In this document: piece after piece, positions 24,712-33,273 of the stretch
Layout: every line of letters starts with the position of its first letter
Position numbering within the stretch: position 1 is the stretch's first letter
Assembly (NCBI GenBank): GCA_947493945.1
Contig: CANLSR010000011.1
Location: forward strand, 49,155-113,154
Length of the DNA: 64,000 nt
Origin: an uncultured bacterium
GTDB lineage: Bacteria > Bacteroidota > Rhodothermia > Rhodothermales > Rubricoccaceae
Reading direction: 5' to 3'
Made by a program: the position numbers and the translations under genes
The notes under the pieces: model-generated
Database searches by the model: none
The model's input: the letters and a program-made list of their open reading frames with translations, nothing else
Told to the model about the DNA's origin: nothing

Positions 24712-25100
24712 GCGCGCTCCTAAACCTCTGGCGCGCCATTAGAGCACGCCTCCGCGCATGGTGGGGCAGCGGCGCCGATCCGACGCATCGCAAGGAGCCC
24801 GCGCGGTATCGAACCGAGCGAACCGACGAGATCCCCGACGATCCTGAATGGCAGGTACTGTACGTCGTCGGAGAAGGCGACCACGAGTGGTACGCCGTGA
24901 TGGCGTGCCCGTGCGGGTGTGGCGACACGCTCGTGATGAGCCTGCTCGCGGACGCCCGGCCGCGGTGGAGAGCCTCGGTCGATCCAGATGGCGTCCCCAG
25001 CCTGTCTCCGTCGGTCAATCGGCGTGTGGGGTGTGGGAGCCACTTCTTCTTGAGAGACGGACGCATCGCGTGGTGCCCAGAGCCGCCGGGCCGAGATTGA
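24708..25100 (+). CDS. DUF6527-type cysteine-rich protein of the ubiquitin-like operon
   Basis: 130 aa, start overlapping the E1 stop by four bases. An Arg/Trp-rich N-terminal helix is followed by a likely zinc site: Cys67-Pro-Cys69-Gly-Cys71, Cys109-Gly-Ser-His112, and Cys123, all in the positions seen in DUF6527 proteins. These proteins travel with multi-ubiquitin, E2-like and JAB-E1 genes in other bacteria. Its role is not certain; it could process the modifier or pick the target. The conserved Ser-His next to cysteines is worth noting as a possible catalytic feature. Confidence 0.75.
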   Translation: MSALLNLWRAIRARLRAWWGSGADPTHRKEPARYRTERTDEIPDDPEWQVLYVVGEGDHEWYAVMACPCGCGDTLVMSLLADARPRWRASVDPDGVPSLSPSVNRRVGCGSHFFLRDGRIAWCPEPPGRD

Positions 25101-25158
25101 ATGCGTTGAGCGCAACTTCCTTTCGGTTGTTTCGTTTATTGCGTCCACATCGGACAGT

Positions 25159-25653
25159 ATGGCCATGAGCTCCCCAACCGTTTTCGACCCTCAGACTCTG
25201 CCGAAGAGCGCTCTGGCAGCACTCCACGCGCACCGCGCCGCATTCATGGAGGCCGCTGAGACGCCCTTTGAACAAGGGAGCAACGCCTTGTCAGTCCGCA
25301 TCGGGGCGGCCGACGGCATCGACATCGATCTCCCGCCTGCTCTGGCGCGCGTGCTCGCGGCGGCGCTTGCGGAGGTGGCCGACGGCCACGCCGTCGAAGT
25401 GCGCATGGTCGGCGAGGAGCTCTCGACGCAGGAGGCGGCCGACCTGCTCGGCGTCTCGCGCCCGTTCGTGATCGGGCTCCTCGACGGCGGTGAGATCCCG
25501 TCCTGGAAGGTGGGGACGCACCGGCGGGTGCTGCGGGCCGACGTCCTGGCGCACCGAGCGCGGATGCGGGCGACCGCGACGGAGGCGATGCAGAACCTGG
25601 CCGACCAGGCGCAAGATCTCGGGCTGGGCTACGGGTCCGAGCCGACTGCGTAG
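25159..25653 (+). CDS. Excisionase-like helix-turn-helix protein, likely antitoxin
   Basis: 164 aa from the ATG at 25159 (an inner ATG at 25165 is equally possible). Residues about 85-140 are a MerR/excisionase-type helix-turn-helix: Leu-Ser-Thr-Gln-Glu-Ala-Ala-Asp-Leu-Leu-Gly-Val-Ser-Arg, then Pro-Ser-Trp-Lys-Val-Gly-Thr-His-Arg-Arg. The N-terminal half may contact the toxin. It is followed by a PIN gene at 72 bases, matching a known antitoxin-PIN arrangement in which the antitoxin represses the pair. The upstream 58 bases are AT-rich and probably hold the promoter. Confidence 0.75.
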   Translation: MAMSSPTVFDPQTLPKSALAALHAHRAAFMEAAETPFEQGSNALSVRIGAADGIDIDLPPALARVLAAALAEVADGHAVEVRMVGEELSTQEAADLLGVSRPFVIGLLDGGEIPSWKVGTHRRVLRADVLAHRARMRATATEAMQNLADQAQDLGLGYGSEPTA

Positions 25654-25725
25654 CTCATCCGCATGGGGTGTGGCAGCCGCGCCGCCGATTCGAGATCCTG
25701 AGGCTTCTTCCACCGCTCAACGCCT

Positions 25726-26301
25726 GTGCGCCTCGCCGTTCTCGACGCCAACGTCCTCTACCCCGCTCATCTGAGAGACGTGCTGCTGTGGCTCGCCGTG
25801 GGCGGCTTGTACCGTCCGCGGTGGTCGGACCGGATCCACGATGAGTGGACGCGGAACCTGCTCGCGAAGCGGCCGGACCTGACAGCGGCACAACTCGCGT
25901 ACACGCGGGCCGAGATGAAACGAGCCTTCCCGGAGGCGGACGTGGCGGCCGACCTTGACCGCGAGGCGGCGATCGCACTGCCAGATCCCGACGACCGGCA
26001 CGTGCTGGCGACGGCCATCGTGTCCGGAGCCAGCTTGATCGTGACGGCGAATCTGAAGGACTTCCCGGCCGACGCGCTGGGTCCGTACGGAGTGGAGGCG
26101 CTCCATCCCGATGCGTTCGCGACAGGGCTGCTAGAGGCTGATTTGGAGGGTGCGCTCGCCGTGCTGCGGGAGCATCGTACGGGCCTTCGCCGGCCGCCGC
26201 TGACGCCGCTGACGCCGACGGAGTATGTGGGTCACTTGGAACGCTCAGGCCTGCTGGAGACGGGCGCCGTGTTGAAGCGTCGCCTTCGCGATCTCGCGTA
26301 A
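25726..26301 (+). CDS. PIN-domain toxin
   Basis: 191 aa with a GTG start at 25726. PIN acidic residues are visible: Asp in Val-Leu-Asp-Ala-Asn-Val-Leu (residue 6), Glu in Ile-His-Asp-Glu-Trp near 40, paired Asp in Pro-Asp-Pro-Asp-Asp-Arg-His near 86-90, and Asn/Asp in Thr-Ala-Asn-Leu-Lys-Asp-Phe near 107-112. This is the larger PIN subgroup (about 190 aa) that pairs with excisionase-type antitoxins. It would act as an RNase when the antitoxin is lost. Confidence 0.75.
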   Translation: MRLAVLDANVLYPAHLRDVLLWLAVGGLYRPRWSDRIHDEWTRNLLAKRPDLTAAQLAYTRAEMKRAFPEADVAADLDREAAIALPDPDDRHVLATAIVSGASLIVTANLKDFPADALGPYGVEALHPDAFATGLLEADLEGALAVLREHRTGLRRPPLTPLTPTEYVGHLERSGLLETGAVLKRRLRDLA

Positions 26302-26382
26302 GCATCGGCGCCATAGGAAGCCCGGTTCGACCTCGTTATGGAAACGCCGCGTTGTTTGGAACGTCGGCACCAGTGACACGAG

Positions 26383-27417
26383 TTAGCGGAGCGCCGCTGC
26401 TGCGGCCCGGACAATGACGCGGGGCGGTACCGAGATCGCCCGAGGCTCTGGGGGATACGACTTCGTAGACTCGGAGAGCACCAGAAGCGGCACGGCCGCC
26501 ATCGTGGCACGCGCGTTCAGAGTAGGGCCGAAAGTGACTTCGTGGAGGGGGAACGATCGCTCGCCTGCATCGCCCACGTCAAAGAGCGTAACGGGGCGGT
26601 AGGGCACGAGCTCTCCGCGGGCCTCGCGGAAGCAGAGGTGCTCGGGAGTGCCGTTGTCGCGGGTGACCCGTAGCAGCCGCCATTCTTTTTCCTCTGCGAA
26701 GGCAGGGTGTTTGAACGAGATGCTGAGGTCAAAGAGGTAGTTGGCGGCGTGCGGCGCCATGAGTTGCGGCGCGAAGTCCAGTTCGTCGGGGTGAAGCTGG
26801 GTCTGCGCGCTCCCGTCGAGGGCTTCGGTGACCGCCTCAGCGAAGCGTTCCAGGAAGCCGACGACGAGCGCCTGCTGCTCGTCGGGCTCGTAGAGCACCT
26901 TGCGGAGGTACGGGTTGGGGATGTCGTGGTCGGTGCCGGGGACCCCGAGGTGGGTACGGTCCGAGAAACGAAAGCCGAGCGCATACCCACCGCCGCGAGC
27001 CCCATAGCCGCGCCACTGGCTCAGGAGGTCTCCGTCCTCACAGAACGACGCGACGAACGGGTGGTGCAGCACGCCATAGGCCGTCTGGACGTGGGTGCGG
27101 AGACCACCAAACGCTGTGTGGAGCGGAGACCCTTCGGAGTGCCGTTCCTGGGCACGGTCGATCTCACGGGTGGCAAGGCGAACGCCGTAGTCAAGCTCGG
27201 CGGGATCGTTGAGCGCGAAGGCGTGGGAAAGCCAGAGCGTCCGGTGCCCGAGGATGCCGCGGAGGCCCTGGAGGTCGGTGTAGTGGTAGAGGGTCTGCTC
27301 TACGTCTGGGGTGCTACGGGCGAGCCACGAGGCATAAGACGTGTCGAGAAGATCCTGGATCTCCGGCGCGGGCCACGAGGCGTTGAAGAGGTAGAGAGGC
27401 TGGGGGACGTACGACAC
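26383..27417 (-). CDS. DUF2971 family protein
   Basis: 344 aa. The DUF2971 pattern is visible: Leu-Tyr-His-Tyr-Thr-Asp-Leu-Gln-Gly-Leu near residue 43, Leu-Trp-Leu-Ser-His-Ala-Phe-Ala-Leu-Asn-Asp-Pro-Ala-Glu near 62-75, Ser-Phe-Cys-Glu-Asp-Gly-Asp-Leu-Leu-Ser-Gln-Trp near 125-135, and Lys-Glu-Trp-Arg-Leu near 245. The family is cytoplasmic, of unknown biochemistry, and often sits in accessory or defence regions. Here it stands alone next to a toxin pair. Confidence 0.75.
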   Translation of the reverse strand: MSYVPQPLYLFNASWPAPEIQDLLDTSYASWLARSTPDVEQTLYHYTDLQGLRGILGHRTLWLSHAFALNDPAELDYGVRLATREIDRAQERHSEGSPLHTAFGGLRTHVQTAYGVLHHPFVASFCEDGDLLSQWRGYGARGGGYALGFRFSDRTHLGVPGTDHDIPNPYLRKVLYEPDEQQALVVGFLERFAEAVTEALDGSAQTQLHPDELDFAPQLMAPHAANYLFDLSISFKHPAFAEEKEWRLLRVTRDNGTPEHLCFREARGELVPYRPVTLFDVGDAGERSFPLHEVTFGPTLNARATMAAVPLLVLSESTKSYPPEPRAISVPPRVIVRAAAAALR

Positions 27418-27611
27418 TGAAAAGGGCCGCTCAGGCAGTGAAGGTGTCAGTATCGAGAACGGCGGGATCTACGTCGGGCGTGGCAGTCTCGTCGGGCATC
27501 GGTCATGGAGGCGTTCGGCCAAGCTACCTGCCCTGTCCTGACCCAGAAGCGCCGTGTATGGATACACAGCGGCGAGACGATTAGCTTCGGGCCTTCACGT
27601 TCGACCGTTCG

Positions 27612-28478
27612 ATGCGCGCGCCACTCCTGTTCTGTTTCATCTTCATCGCTGGGCTCGTTTCTGGCTGCGGGACTGGTAGCTCTGAGGTGGATGACCGGAC
27701 GCCCGAGGAGGTCGCGACGGCGTACCTGTCGGCCGAGCGCGACGCTGACTGGGCCTCGGCGTATGCGCTGGCGTCATCGGTGGACCGGGCAGCACGCGAC
27801 AGCGTGGCGTTCGTAGAAGGCCAGCCGTCGGGGAACTCCGCGATGGAAGCAAAGATGCGAGCGGTGGTCTCGTTCGAGGCCATTGAGACGACCGTCGACG
27901 ACAGCACGGCGACCATCGTGTTCGACTACACAGCCGCCGACGCTGACGCGCTCACGGCGGACTTCATGGGCGCGTTCATGGGCCGCGCGATGGCGGGCGA
28001 GGAGATCGACGAGGCCGAGGTGGAGGAGGCGCTCAACCGGACCGAGATCCCGACGCGGACCACGCGGCGGACGGTCGAGCTGGTACGAGAGCCCTCGGGC
28101 TGGCGTGTGGTTCGGAACTGGGACTACGCCGAGAAGGTGGCGCTGTCGGAGGTCGCGCTGGAGAAGAGCCCTGGCAATGCCGAATGGGGCATCGCGCCCC
28201 GGGCGACGGTGCGCGGCGAGCTGCGCAACACGGGCGACCGCGACGTGGGCCTGGTGCGGGTGCGCGTGGTCATGCTGAACGCGGACGGGGCGCCGTTCGA
28301 TGAGACCGTCGCCCAGGCCTTCTACGGGACCGACGGCGAGGGTGCCCTCGCCGCGATGGGCGAGTCTCCGCTCCGCCCGGGGTACGTCAAGGAGTGGGCG
28401 GCGTATCTCGACGAGTCCGTGGTGGACCGGGTGGACTCGGTGAGGGTGGAGGTGGCGGACGTCGAACTCGCGGAGTAG
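27612..28478 (+). CDS. Predicted lipoprotein with DUF4878-like and FxLYD-like parts
   Basis: 288 aa. A hydrophobic signal ends in Val-Ser-Gly-Cys (Cys19), a good lipobox. Residues about 30-165 resemble the NTF2-like DUF4878 fold (Pro-Glu-Glu-Val-Ala-Thr-Ala-Tyr-Leu near 30, ending with Gly-Trp-Arg-Val). Residues about 185-285 look like a beta-sandwich that compares a value with unmodified background (Arg-Gly-Glu-Leu-Arg-Asn-Thr-Gly-Asp), as in FxLYD domains. It is probably anchored in the outer membrane. Function unknown. Confidence 0.65.
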   Translation: MRAPLLFCFIFIAGLVSGCGTGSSEVDDRTPEEVATAYLSAERDADWASAYALASSVDRAARDSVAFVEGQPSGNSAMEAKMRAVVSFEAIETTVDDSTATIVFDYTAADADALTADFMGAFMGRAMAGEEIDEAEVEEALNRTEIPTRTTRRTVELVREPSGWRVVRNWDYAEKVALSEVALEKSPGNAEWGIAPRATVRGELRNTGDRDVGLVRVRVVMLNADGAPFDETVAQAFYGTDGEGALAAMGESPLRPGYVKEWAAYLDESVVDRVDSVRVEVADVELAE

Positions 28479-28515
28479 AACCCCACGTATCGCATACGGG
28501 ACCCGGTGCTCGTGA

Positions 28516-30024
28516 CTAGCGCACCACCGTGATCGGGACGGCGGGAGCCGACCGCTCACCGACGAGAGTCCGGACGAGGTACACGCCTGGGGCGAGGCCT
28601 CCGAGATCGAGCGGGGCGCGGACCTCGCCAACTGCCCGGAGCCCGAGAGCGTGGCTCAGGACGGTCCGGCCCAGCACGTCCACGACCGAAACCGTCACCT
28701 CGCCAGGCTGAGACAGGCGAAGTGAGACGGTGGTCCGACCTGGAGCGGGGTTGGGCCCGATCGTGACCTCGACGGCTTCGGGGACGCCAGGTTCGGGGTC
28801 TGTGGAAGTCGGCATCCAGAGTGCGTTCTGGGCAGCCCACGCGACCATCTCAGAATCCTCAGTTTGGGACGTGTGCCCGACATCGCGGCGGATGGCGCGC
28901 GCGGAGCCGACGGGCGACACGTACGGGTTGCCGTCGGTGCCGAGAAACTGGACGAGCTGGCGGGGGCCTGAGACCACCCCGTCGCCGGTCCCGGTAAGAG
29001 ACGACAGCGAGTAGATGTACGTATAGGCGACGTCCGGGGGAAGCGGCATCGCCGGGTTGTCCGGCGAGAAGGGCTCTGACGGGTCCCCCCAGTTCAGTCC
29101 CTGGACAGGTCCGCCCTCCACGCCGTCGGCGTTGACGTCGTTGTTGTGCCAGTAGGCCTGGATGTCTTCGTCCCCGCCGTAGAGGTACGGCGCCGCCTCG
29201 CCGGTGGAGATGTACGAATATCGGAGGTCGCGTGTGGCCTCGGTGTCGGCGCAGAAGAGGCCGAAGTTGACAAGGTTGCTCCCCTGGTGAGGCGTCCCGT
29301 AGGTGACGGCGGCCGCAACGCCGTGCCCCTGCTGCTGTGTGGGATCGGCCCACCAGCGCGGCGTGCCGTCGGGGTCACGGCGCTGGAGGTACTCGCGGAT
29401 GGCGAGGCCTCCCATCGAGTGCCCCATGAGGATTACACGCTCAGCACCGGTCCAGTCGAGCACGTCGGCGACCACGAGGCCGAGGGCGTACCCCTGCTTC
29501 GCGATGGCCGAGCAGTTGCTTTCGGAGTGGCCCGAGACGCCGCGCGTTCCGTGGACCCAGATCGTGTCTTCGTCCCCGTCGTACCACGTCTCGAAGTTGA
29601 CGAGGACGAGCGGGGTGCCCCCTCCCCTTTTCGCAGCAATCCGCGCGCGTGGCGCGTCGGGGTCGAACGCGAGAGCGAGGCTGTCGGGCACCTCGCCGGC
29701 GAAGCGGGCGGGGTCCGGGGTGGCGTACTCCCAGAACGGGACGATGGCGGGGCCCACCACGTCCTCTTCGGCCCGGGTGGACGTCGACGCGTTGAGGTCG
29801 AAGTGGTAGCTGTAGGGAGTGCCGAAGCCGATCGACTCCAAGTGGACGATAGCCTCTTCCCACGCGAGGTCGTTGGACGTGAGGCCGTGAACGAGGATGA
29901 CAGGGGCGTCGGTCTGGGCTCGCGCGGGAGCGGCGGCGAAGACGACGAGGGCGAAAGCGAAGCGGATGAACGTCAACGGCCAGAGGGCGACATGAGGAGA
30001 CTGCGTTAGGGATCGGTCATTCAT
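28516..30024 (-). CDS. Secreted alpha/beta-hydrolase (lipase/PGAP1-like) with C-terminal sorting domain
   Basis: 502 aa from ATG 30024; an upstream Met would add a region unlike a signal. Residues about 10-40 form a signal peptide ending Ala-Arg-Ala. The lipase core begins at Val-Ile-Leu-Val-His-Gly (oxyanion His-Gly) and has the nucleophile Ser in Gly-His-Ser-Met-Gly-Gly near 205; a later Asp and a His in Val-Gly-His-Thr-Ser near 400 could complete the triad. The last 80 residues are a Por-secretion/FlgD-like Ig domain (Gly-Pro-Asn-Pro-Ala, Val-Asp-Val-Leu-Gly-Arg, Pro-Gly-Val-Tyr-Leu-Val), suggesting export by a type IX-like route. It should hydrolyse esters or lipids outside the cell. Confidence 0.8.
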   Translation of the reverse strand: MNDRSLTQSPHVALWPLTFIRFAFALVVFAAAPARAQTDAPVILVHGLTSNDLAWEEAIVHLESIGFGTPYSYHFDLNASTSTRAEEDVVGPAIVPFWEYATPDPARFAGEVPDSLALAFDPDAPRARIAAKRGGGTPLVLVNFETWYDGDEDTIWVHGTRGVSGHSESNCSAIAKQGYALGLVVADVLDWTGAERVILMGHSMGGLAIREYLQRRDPDGTPRWWADPTQQQGHGVAAAVTYGTPHQGSNLVNFGLFCADTEATRDLRYSYISTGEAAPYLYGGDEDIQAYWHNNDVNADGVEGGPVQGLNWGDPSEPFSPDNPAMPLPPDVAYTYIYSLSSLTGTGDGVVSGPRQLVQFLGTDGNPYVSPVGSARAIRRDVGHTSQTEDSEMVAWAAQNALWMPTSTDPEPGVPEAVEVTIGPNPAPGRTTVSLRLSQPGEVTVSVVDVLGRTVLSHALGLRAVGEVRAPLDLGGLAPGVYLVRTLVGERSAPAVPITVVR

Positions 30025-30105
30025 TGCGCGCTCTAAACCCAGCTTATGTCTGCAAACAGGTCGAAGACCTATCCCAGGCGCCACGCTTGGTCACTCAAAT
30101 AGAAT

Positions 30106-30765
30106 TCAGGGTCGCCAGCGAGAGACCTCGTCGATGTCCAGACGATCGCCCGCGGTGGTATGCCAGATGGCTCCGCTAGCGGCCTCATCGGCGAGGAGGA
30201 GGCGCGCCATGACCGGCCCGGCAGGCGTGTCGACGGTGACGGCCCGACCGAAGTCGGGTGACTGATCGGCTATCGAGGTCCATGCGTGCCGGGGAATGGC
30301 GACCACCGGAGAGGTAGCAGAAGCGGCCGGGGTGACGGACTCATCGGCCTCGACTCTCTCCGCGATGCAACTTGGCTCTGGCGCCTCCTCGCCAGAGGCC
30401 CAACGGAAGGCGGTGGCAGGCTGTCCGCGCTGGACGGCTGCGAGGTAGGCCGTGACGACGAGTGCGTGCGCACTGCGGTCCGGCGTGGCGGCGAGGGCTC
30501 GGTCCAGCGTGGCTCGGGTCCAGACGTGGTCTCGCCAAGAGAAGGCGCGGCCGGGAGCGACGTGCGCGAACGGGACGGCCTCTGGCGGCGGCGGGAGGTC
30601 GAGCGGCGCCGTGTCGACGCCCAGGCGTTCGAGGGCGTCGCGCAGCGGGATGCCGTCGCGGAGCGCGACCACGACGGCGATCTCGCGGGGCGCGCCGGGG
30701 TCGGCGGCCAAGCCGAGTCGGTCGAGGAGGCGCTGGAGGTCGCGTCGGAGGGCAGCGGGGCGCAA
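30106..30765 (-). CDS. Hypothetical protein
   Basis: 219 aa. No family was recognised. Residues 1-50 are helical and Leu/Arg/Asp-rich; residues 60-125 contain Trp-Arg-Asp-His and an Ala-rich helix; the C-terminal 70 residues are strand-rich and end in Ser-Arg-Trp. There is no signal peptide. It is divergent from the endonuclease gene, with about 100 bases between starts. Confidence 0.55.
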   Translation of the reverse strand: MRPAALRRDLQRLLDRLGLAADPGAPREIAVVVALRDGIPLRDALERLGVDTAPLDLPPPPEAVPFAHVAPGRAFSWRDHVWTRATLDRALAATPDRSAHALVVTAYLAAVQRGQPATAFRWASGEEAPEPSCIAERVEADESVTPAASATSPVVAIPRHAWTSIADQSPDFGRAVTVDTPAGPVMARLLLADEAASGAIWHTTAGDRLDIDEVSRWRP

Positions 30766-30865
30766 GGCGTGGGCGCGGCGTGAGGGGGAGAACGATACGC
30801 GAGATGCGCAGCGGTCTCTGGCGATGGGCGGTCGTAGTCTCTCGCCTCCTCTCCCCCTGGTGACG

Positions 30866-31906
30866 ATGCCCCGTCTTGTGTTGTGGTTCGTGCTCGCTGT
30901 CCTGGCTGGGCCGGTAGCGGCGCAGTCGGCGTGCTCGGGACTGATGGGGGACGAGGCGCTGGCGTGCGTGGTGCAGGGCTACCGGCCGGCCGTCGTCCTC
31001 GAATCGGCGCCGAGCAAGGACCGGCTCTACGCCAGCGTCGACTCGTCGACGGCGGACGGGGTCCTGGGCGTCGAGGGCATGTACTCGGGCTACCGGGTGC
31101 CCTTCGACTGCCAGCCGTCGTGCGACCCGAGCCAGGACGTGTACAACGGCGGGTCCGGGATCAGCCAGGAGCACGTCTTCCCTCGCTCGCGGGGGACGGA
31201 CGGAAACCAAGCCGAGACCGACCTCCATCACCTCTTTCCTGTCAAGCAAACGGTGAACGCGGCGCGGTCGAACGACCCGTTCGCGACGCTCTCCGACGCG
31301 GCGCCGTCGACGTGGTACCGGAACGGCGTCACGACGAGCACGCGCCCGGCGGATCCGGACACGTGGAGCCAGTCCTCGGGAGGCGCCTTCGAGCCGCGGG
31401 CGGGCGTCCGGGGCGACGTGGCGCGAGCGATGTTCTACGTGGCGGCGGTCTACGCGGCCGAGGTGGACGTGGCGTGGTTCGAGGGGCAGCTGGTGACGCT
31501 CCTGGCGTGGCACGACGCGGAGCCTGCGACGGAGGCCGACGTGTCGCGGTCGGAGCGCGTGGCGCTGTTCCAGTCGGGGTGCGGCGTGGGGGCGTGCGTG
31601 AACCCGTTCGTGATCGACGCGGCGCTCGCGAGGCAGGCGTTCGCGCCTGGTACGGTGAGCATCGAGGACGCTCCGGAGGACCTCGCAGTGCGGGTCTGGC
31701 CAAACCCGTCGCGAGGCGGTGGCTGGCTGGACGGTGGCTCGGTGGGCGCGGTGCAGGTCGATGTGGTCGACGTTCTCGGACGGTCGGTGTGGAGTCGGGA
31801 GGCCGTGGGGCGTGTGGAGCTCCCCGTCCTGGCGGCGGGCGTGTACGGCGTGAGGGTGGAGACAGAGGGGCGGGTCTTGACCGTTCGCTGGACGGTGGTC
31901 CGGTAG
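30866..31906 (+). CDS. Secreted endonuclease I (His-Me finger) with C-terminal sorting domain
   Basis: 346 aa from ATG 30866. A signal peptide ends at Val-Ala-Ala-Gln (residue 20). Residues about 35-250 match endonuclease I/NucM: Tyr-Ser-Gly-Tyr, then Ser-Gln-Glu-His-Val-Phe-Pro-Arg-Ser (catalytic His), Asp-Leu-His-His-Leu-Phe-Pro, and Asn-Ala-Ala-Arg-Ser-Asn (metal-binding Asn). It should cut DNA non-specifically with Mg outside the cell or in the periplasm. Residues about 270-346 form the same Por/FlgD-like domain as the nearby lipase (Trp-Pro-Asn-Pro-Ser, Val-Asp-Val-Leu-Gly-Arg, Ala-Gly-Val-Tyr-Gly-Val), ending Val-Val-Arg. It may scavenge DNA for nutrients or defend against external DNA. 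Confidence 0.88.
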   Translation: MPRLVLWFVLAVLAGPVAAQSACSGLMGDEALACVVQGYRPAVVLESAPSKDRLYASVDSSTADGVLGVEGMYSGYRVPFDCQPSCDPSQDVYNGGSGISQEHVFPRSRGTDGNQAETDLHHLFPVKQTVNAARSNDPFATLSDAAPSTWYRNGVTTSTRPADPDTWSQSSGGAFEPRAGVRGDVARAMFYVAAVYAAEVDVAWFEGQLVTLLAWHDAEPATEADVSRSERVALFQSGCGVGACVNPFVIDAALARQAFAPGTVSIEDAPEDLAVRVWPNPSRGGGWLDGGSVGAVQVDVVDVLGRSVWSREAVGRVELPVLAAGVYGVRVETEGRVLTVRWTVVR

Positions 31907-31918
31907 CGAGGGACCCCG

Positions 31919-31955
31919 CCTCGGGCGCGCTGCGCCAGCCTTGCGAGGCCCGAGG
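31919..31955. terminator. Hairpin between convergent genes
   Basis: CCTCGGGC (31919-31926) pairs with GCCCGAGG (31948-31955) across a 21-base loop, between the endonuclease stop and the stop of the convergent gene at 31973. Position suggests a two-way terminator; there is no T-run. Confidence 0.45.
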
Positions 31956-31972
31956 GGGGCGACAAGGCTCCG

Positions 31973-32884
31973 CTAGTGGCGCTCGACGTCGGTGCTCTCG
32001 ACCGGCTGAACAGGATGCCGATGACGCGTCGCGAACAGGCCGATCCGGCAGTCCTCTGGGGTTGCGACGGCGCGCTTCGCCGCGTCGGTGGCCGCCCGCT
32101 TGGTCGGGAAGGGGCCGAGCACGTCGACTCGGTCGGCGAAGGGCTTTGAGACGGAGCCGTGCTTGATGCCGAACCGCTTTCCGCGCGGCGTGCCGGGGCC
32201 TCCGGTGACGGCCCACCAAGAGCGGTAGTCGCCGACGCGCTCGACGGGTGCGGTCGGGAGTACGAGTGGGCCACCACTCAGAAGCCTGCGCGCGGCCTCA
32301 ACGGCGCTCTCGAACGCGGCTTGGTCGCGCGCCAGACGCCGCGCCGTGCCTTCGGGGTCGCGCCCTGCGGCTCGATCGGCGAGGTCCTTCGCCAGACGGG
32401 CGGCGCCGGTCGTGAGCCGACCGACGGCGCGGCCGTAGTCGCTGGGGGGCTGCTCGCCATCTGGGCCTCGCGTCGAGGCGCGCACGTCACGGCCGTGGAG
32501 CCCCCACGACGCCAGGCGGCCGACGAGTTGGGCGACGAGCTCGAGCACGGTGGGGACGACGTGGGGCTCGGCCTCGCGCAAGGCGTCCCACAGTCCTTCC
32601 AAGCGGCGGAAGGTGCCCTCGATGTGACGGCGGAGGTCGGCCTCGATATAGGGCTCGGGCTCGACCGGCGTGCGCTGGGACGGGTCGGCGGGCGTCTGGC
32701 GCTCGGCGCGCTCGACGAGCGTGCGGAGGAACGAGAGGTCGTACGGCTTGCCAGTCCTCTCGCCTCGGGCGACCGCGAGCCGGGCGACGCGGGCGCAGTC
32801 GGGCCGGACGGCGTCGAAGCGCGTGAGGAGCGGTCGGTACCGTTCAGGGAGATCGACGAGGAGGACGTCTGGGGTAGAGCTCAT
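31973..32884 (-). CDS. Hypothetical plasmid protein
   Basis: 303 aa from ATG 32884 (an ATG at 32899 is also possible). Residues about 30-230 are helical and Arg/Ala/Glu-rich, and residues about 235-290 hold a small strand-rich domain (Trp-Ala-Val-Thr-Gly-Gly, Ile-Lys-His-Gly, Val-Leu-Gly-Pro-Phe-Pro-Thr-Lys-Arg-Ala-Ala). The last part resembles a SPOR-like or short nucleic-acid-binding unit but the match is weak. No signal peptide. Function unknown. Confidence 0.6.
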   Translation of the reverse strand: MSSTPDVLLVDLPERYRPLLTRFDAVRPDCARVARLAVARGERTGKPYDLSFLRTLVERAERQTPADPSQRTPVEPEPYIEADLRRHIEGTFRRLEGLWDALREAEPHVVPTVLELVAQLVGRLASWGLHGRDVRASTRGPDGEQPPSDYGRAVGRLTTGAARLAKDLADRAAGRDPEGTARRLARDQAAFESAVEAARRLLSGGPLVLPTAPVERVGDYRSWWAVTGGPGTPRGKRFGIKHGSVSKPFADRVDVLGPFPTKRAATDAAKRAVATPEDCRIGLFATRHRHPVQPVESTDVERH

Positions 32885-33273
32885 GGAGCCGTGGGCCATG
32901 CTGAGTGAGTCGGTGGAGCCTGTGGGCAGGCGCCTCTCGCCGCTGCCCTCAGGTTCCATCGGCCTCGGCTGAGCGGGGCGAGAGCCTGAGCGGGTCCTCC
33001 TCTTCCCCGACAGGGGCAGCCGCTGGCAGCCGTCGGCCTGCGGCTGGGGGTCAGGATGCCGGGGAGGCGGAGCCGGGCGGGTCCGAAGCGGACCCCGACG
33101 GGAGGCGTCAGGAGCGAGTGGACCGTCCTCGGTCCTGGCGAGCGGACAGAGCCGAGCGGAGGGGGACGCGGAGTGGCGCGCCGGGCGGAGCCGGTATCTC
33201 TGCGAGCGAAACGCCCTGGCCTACCTCACACCAGAGGCCCTGTCCCGTGACATCGGCCAGTGCGCTGCCGTCG
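32885..33273. other. 389-base spacer with no gene seen
   Basis: The stretch between the hypothetical gene and the Mom-like gene is GC-rich with simple Gly/Pro-coding composition in all frames. No gene, repeat or convincing promoter was seen. Confidence 0.45.
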
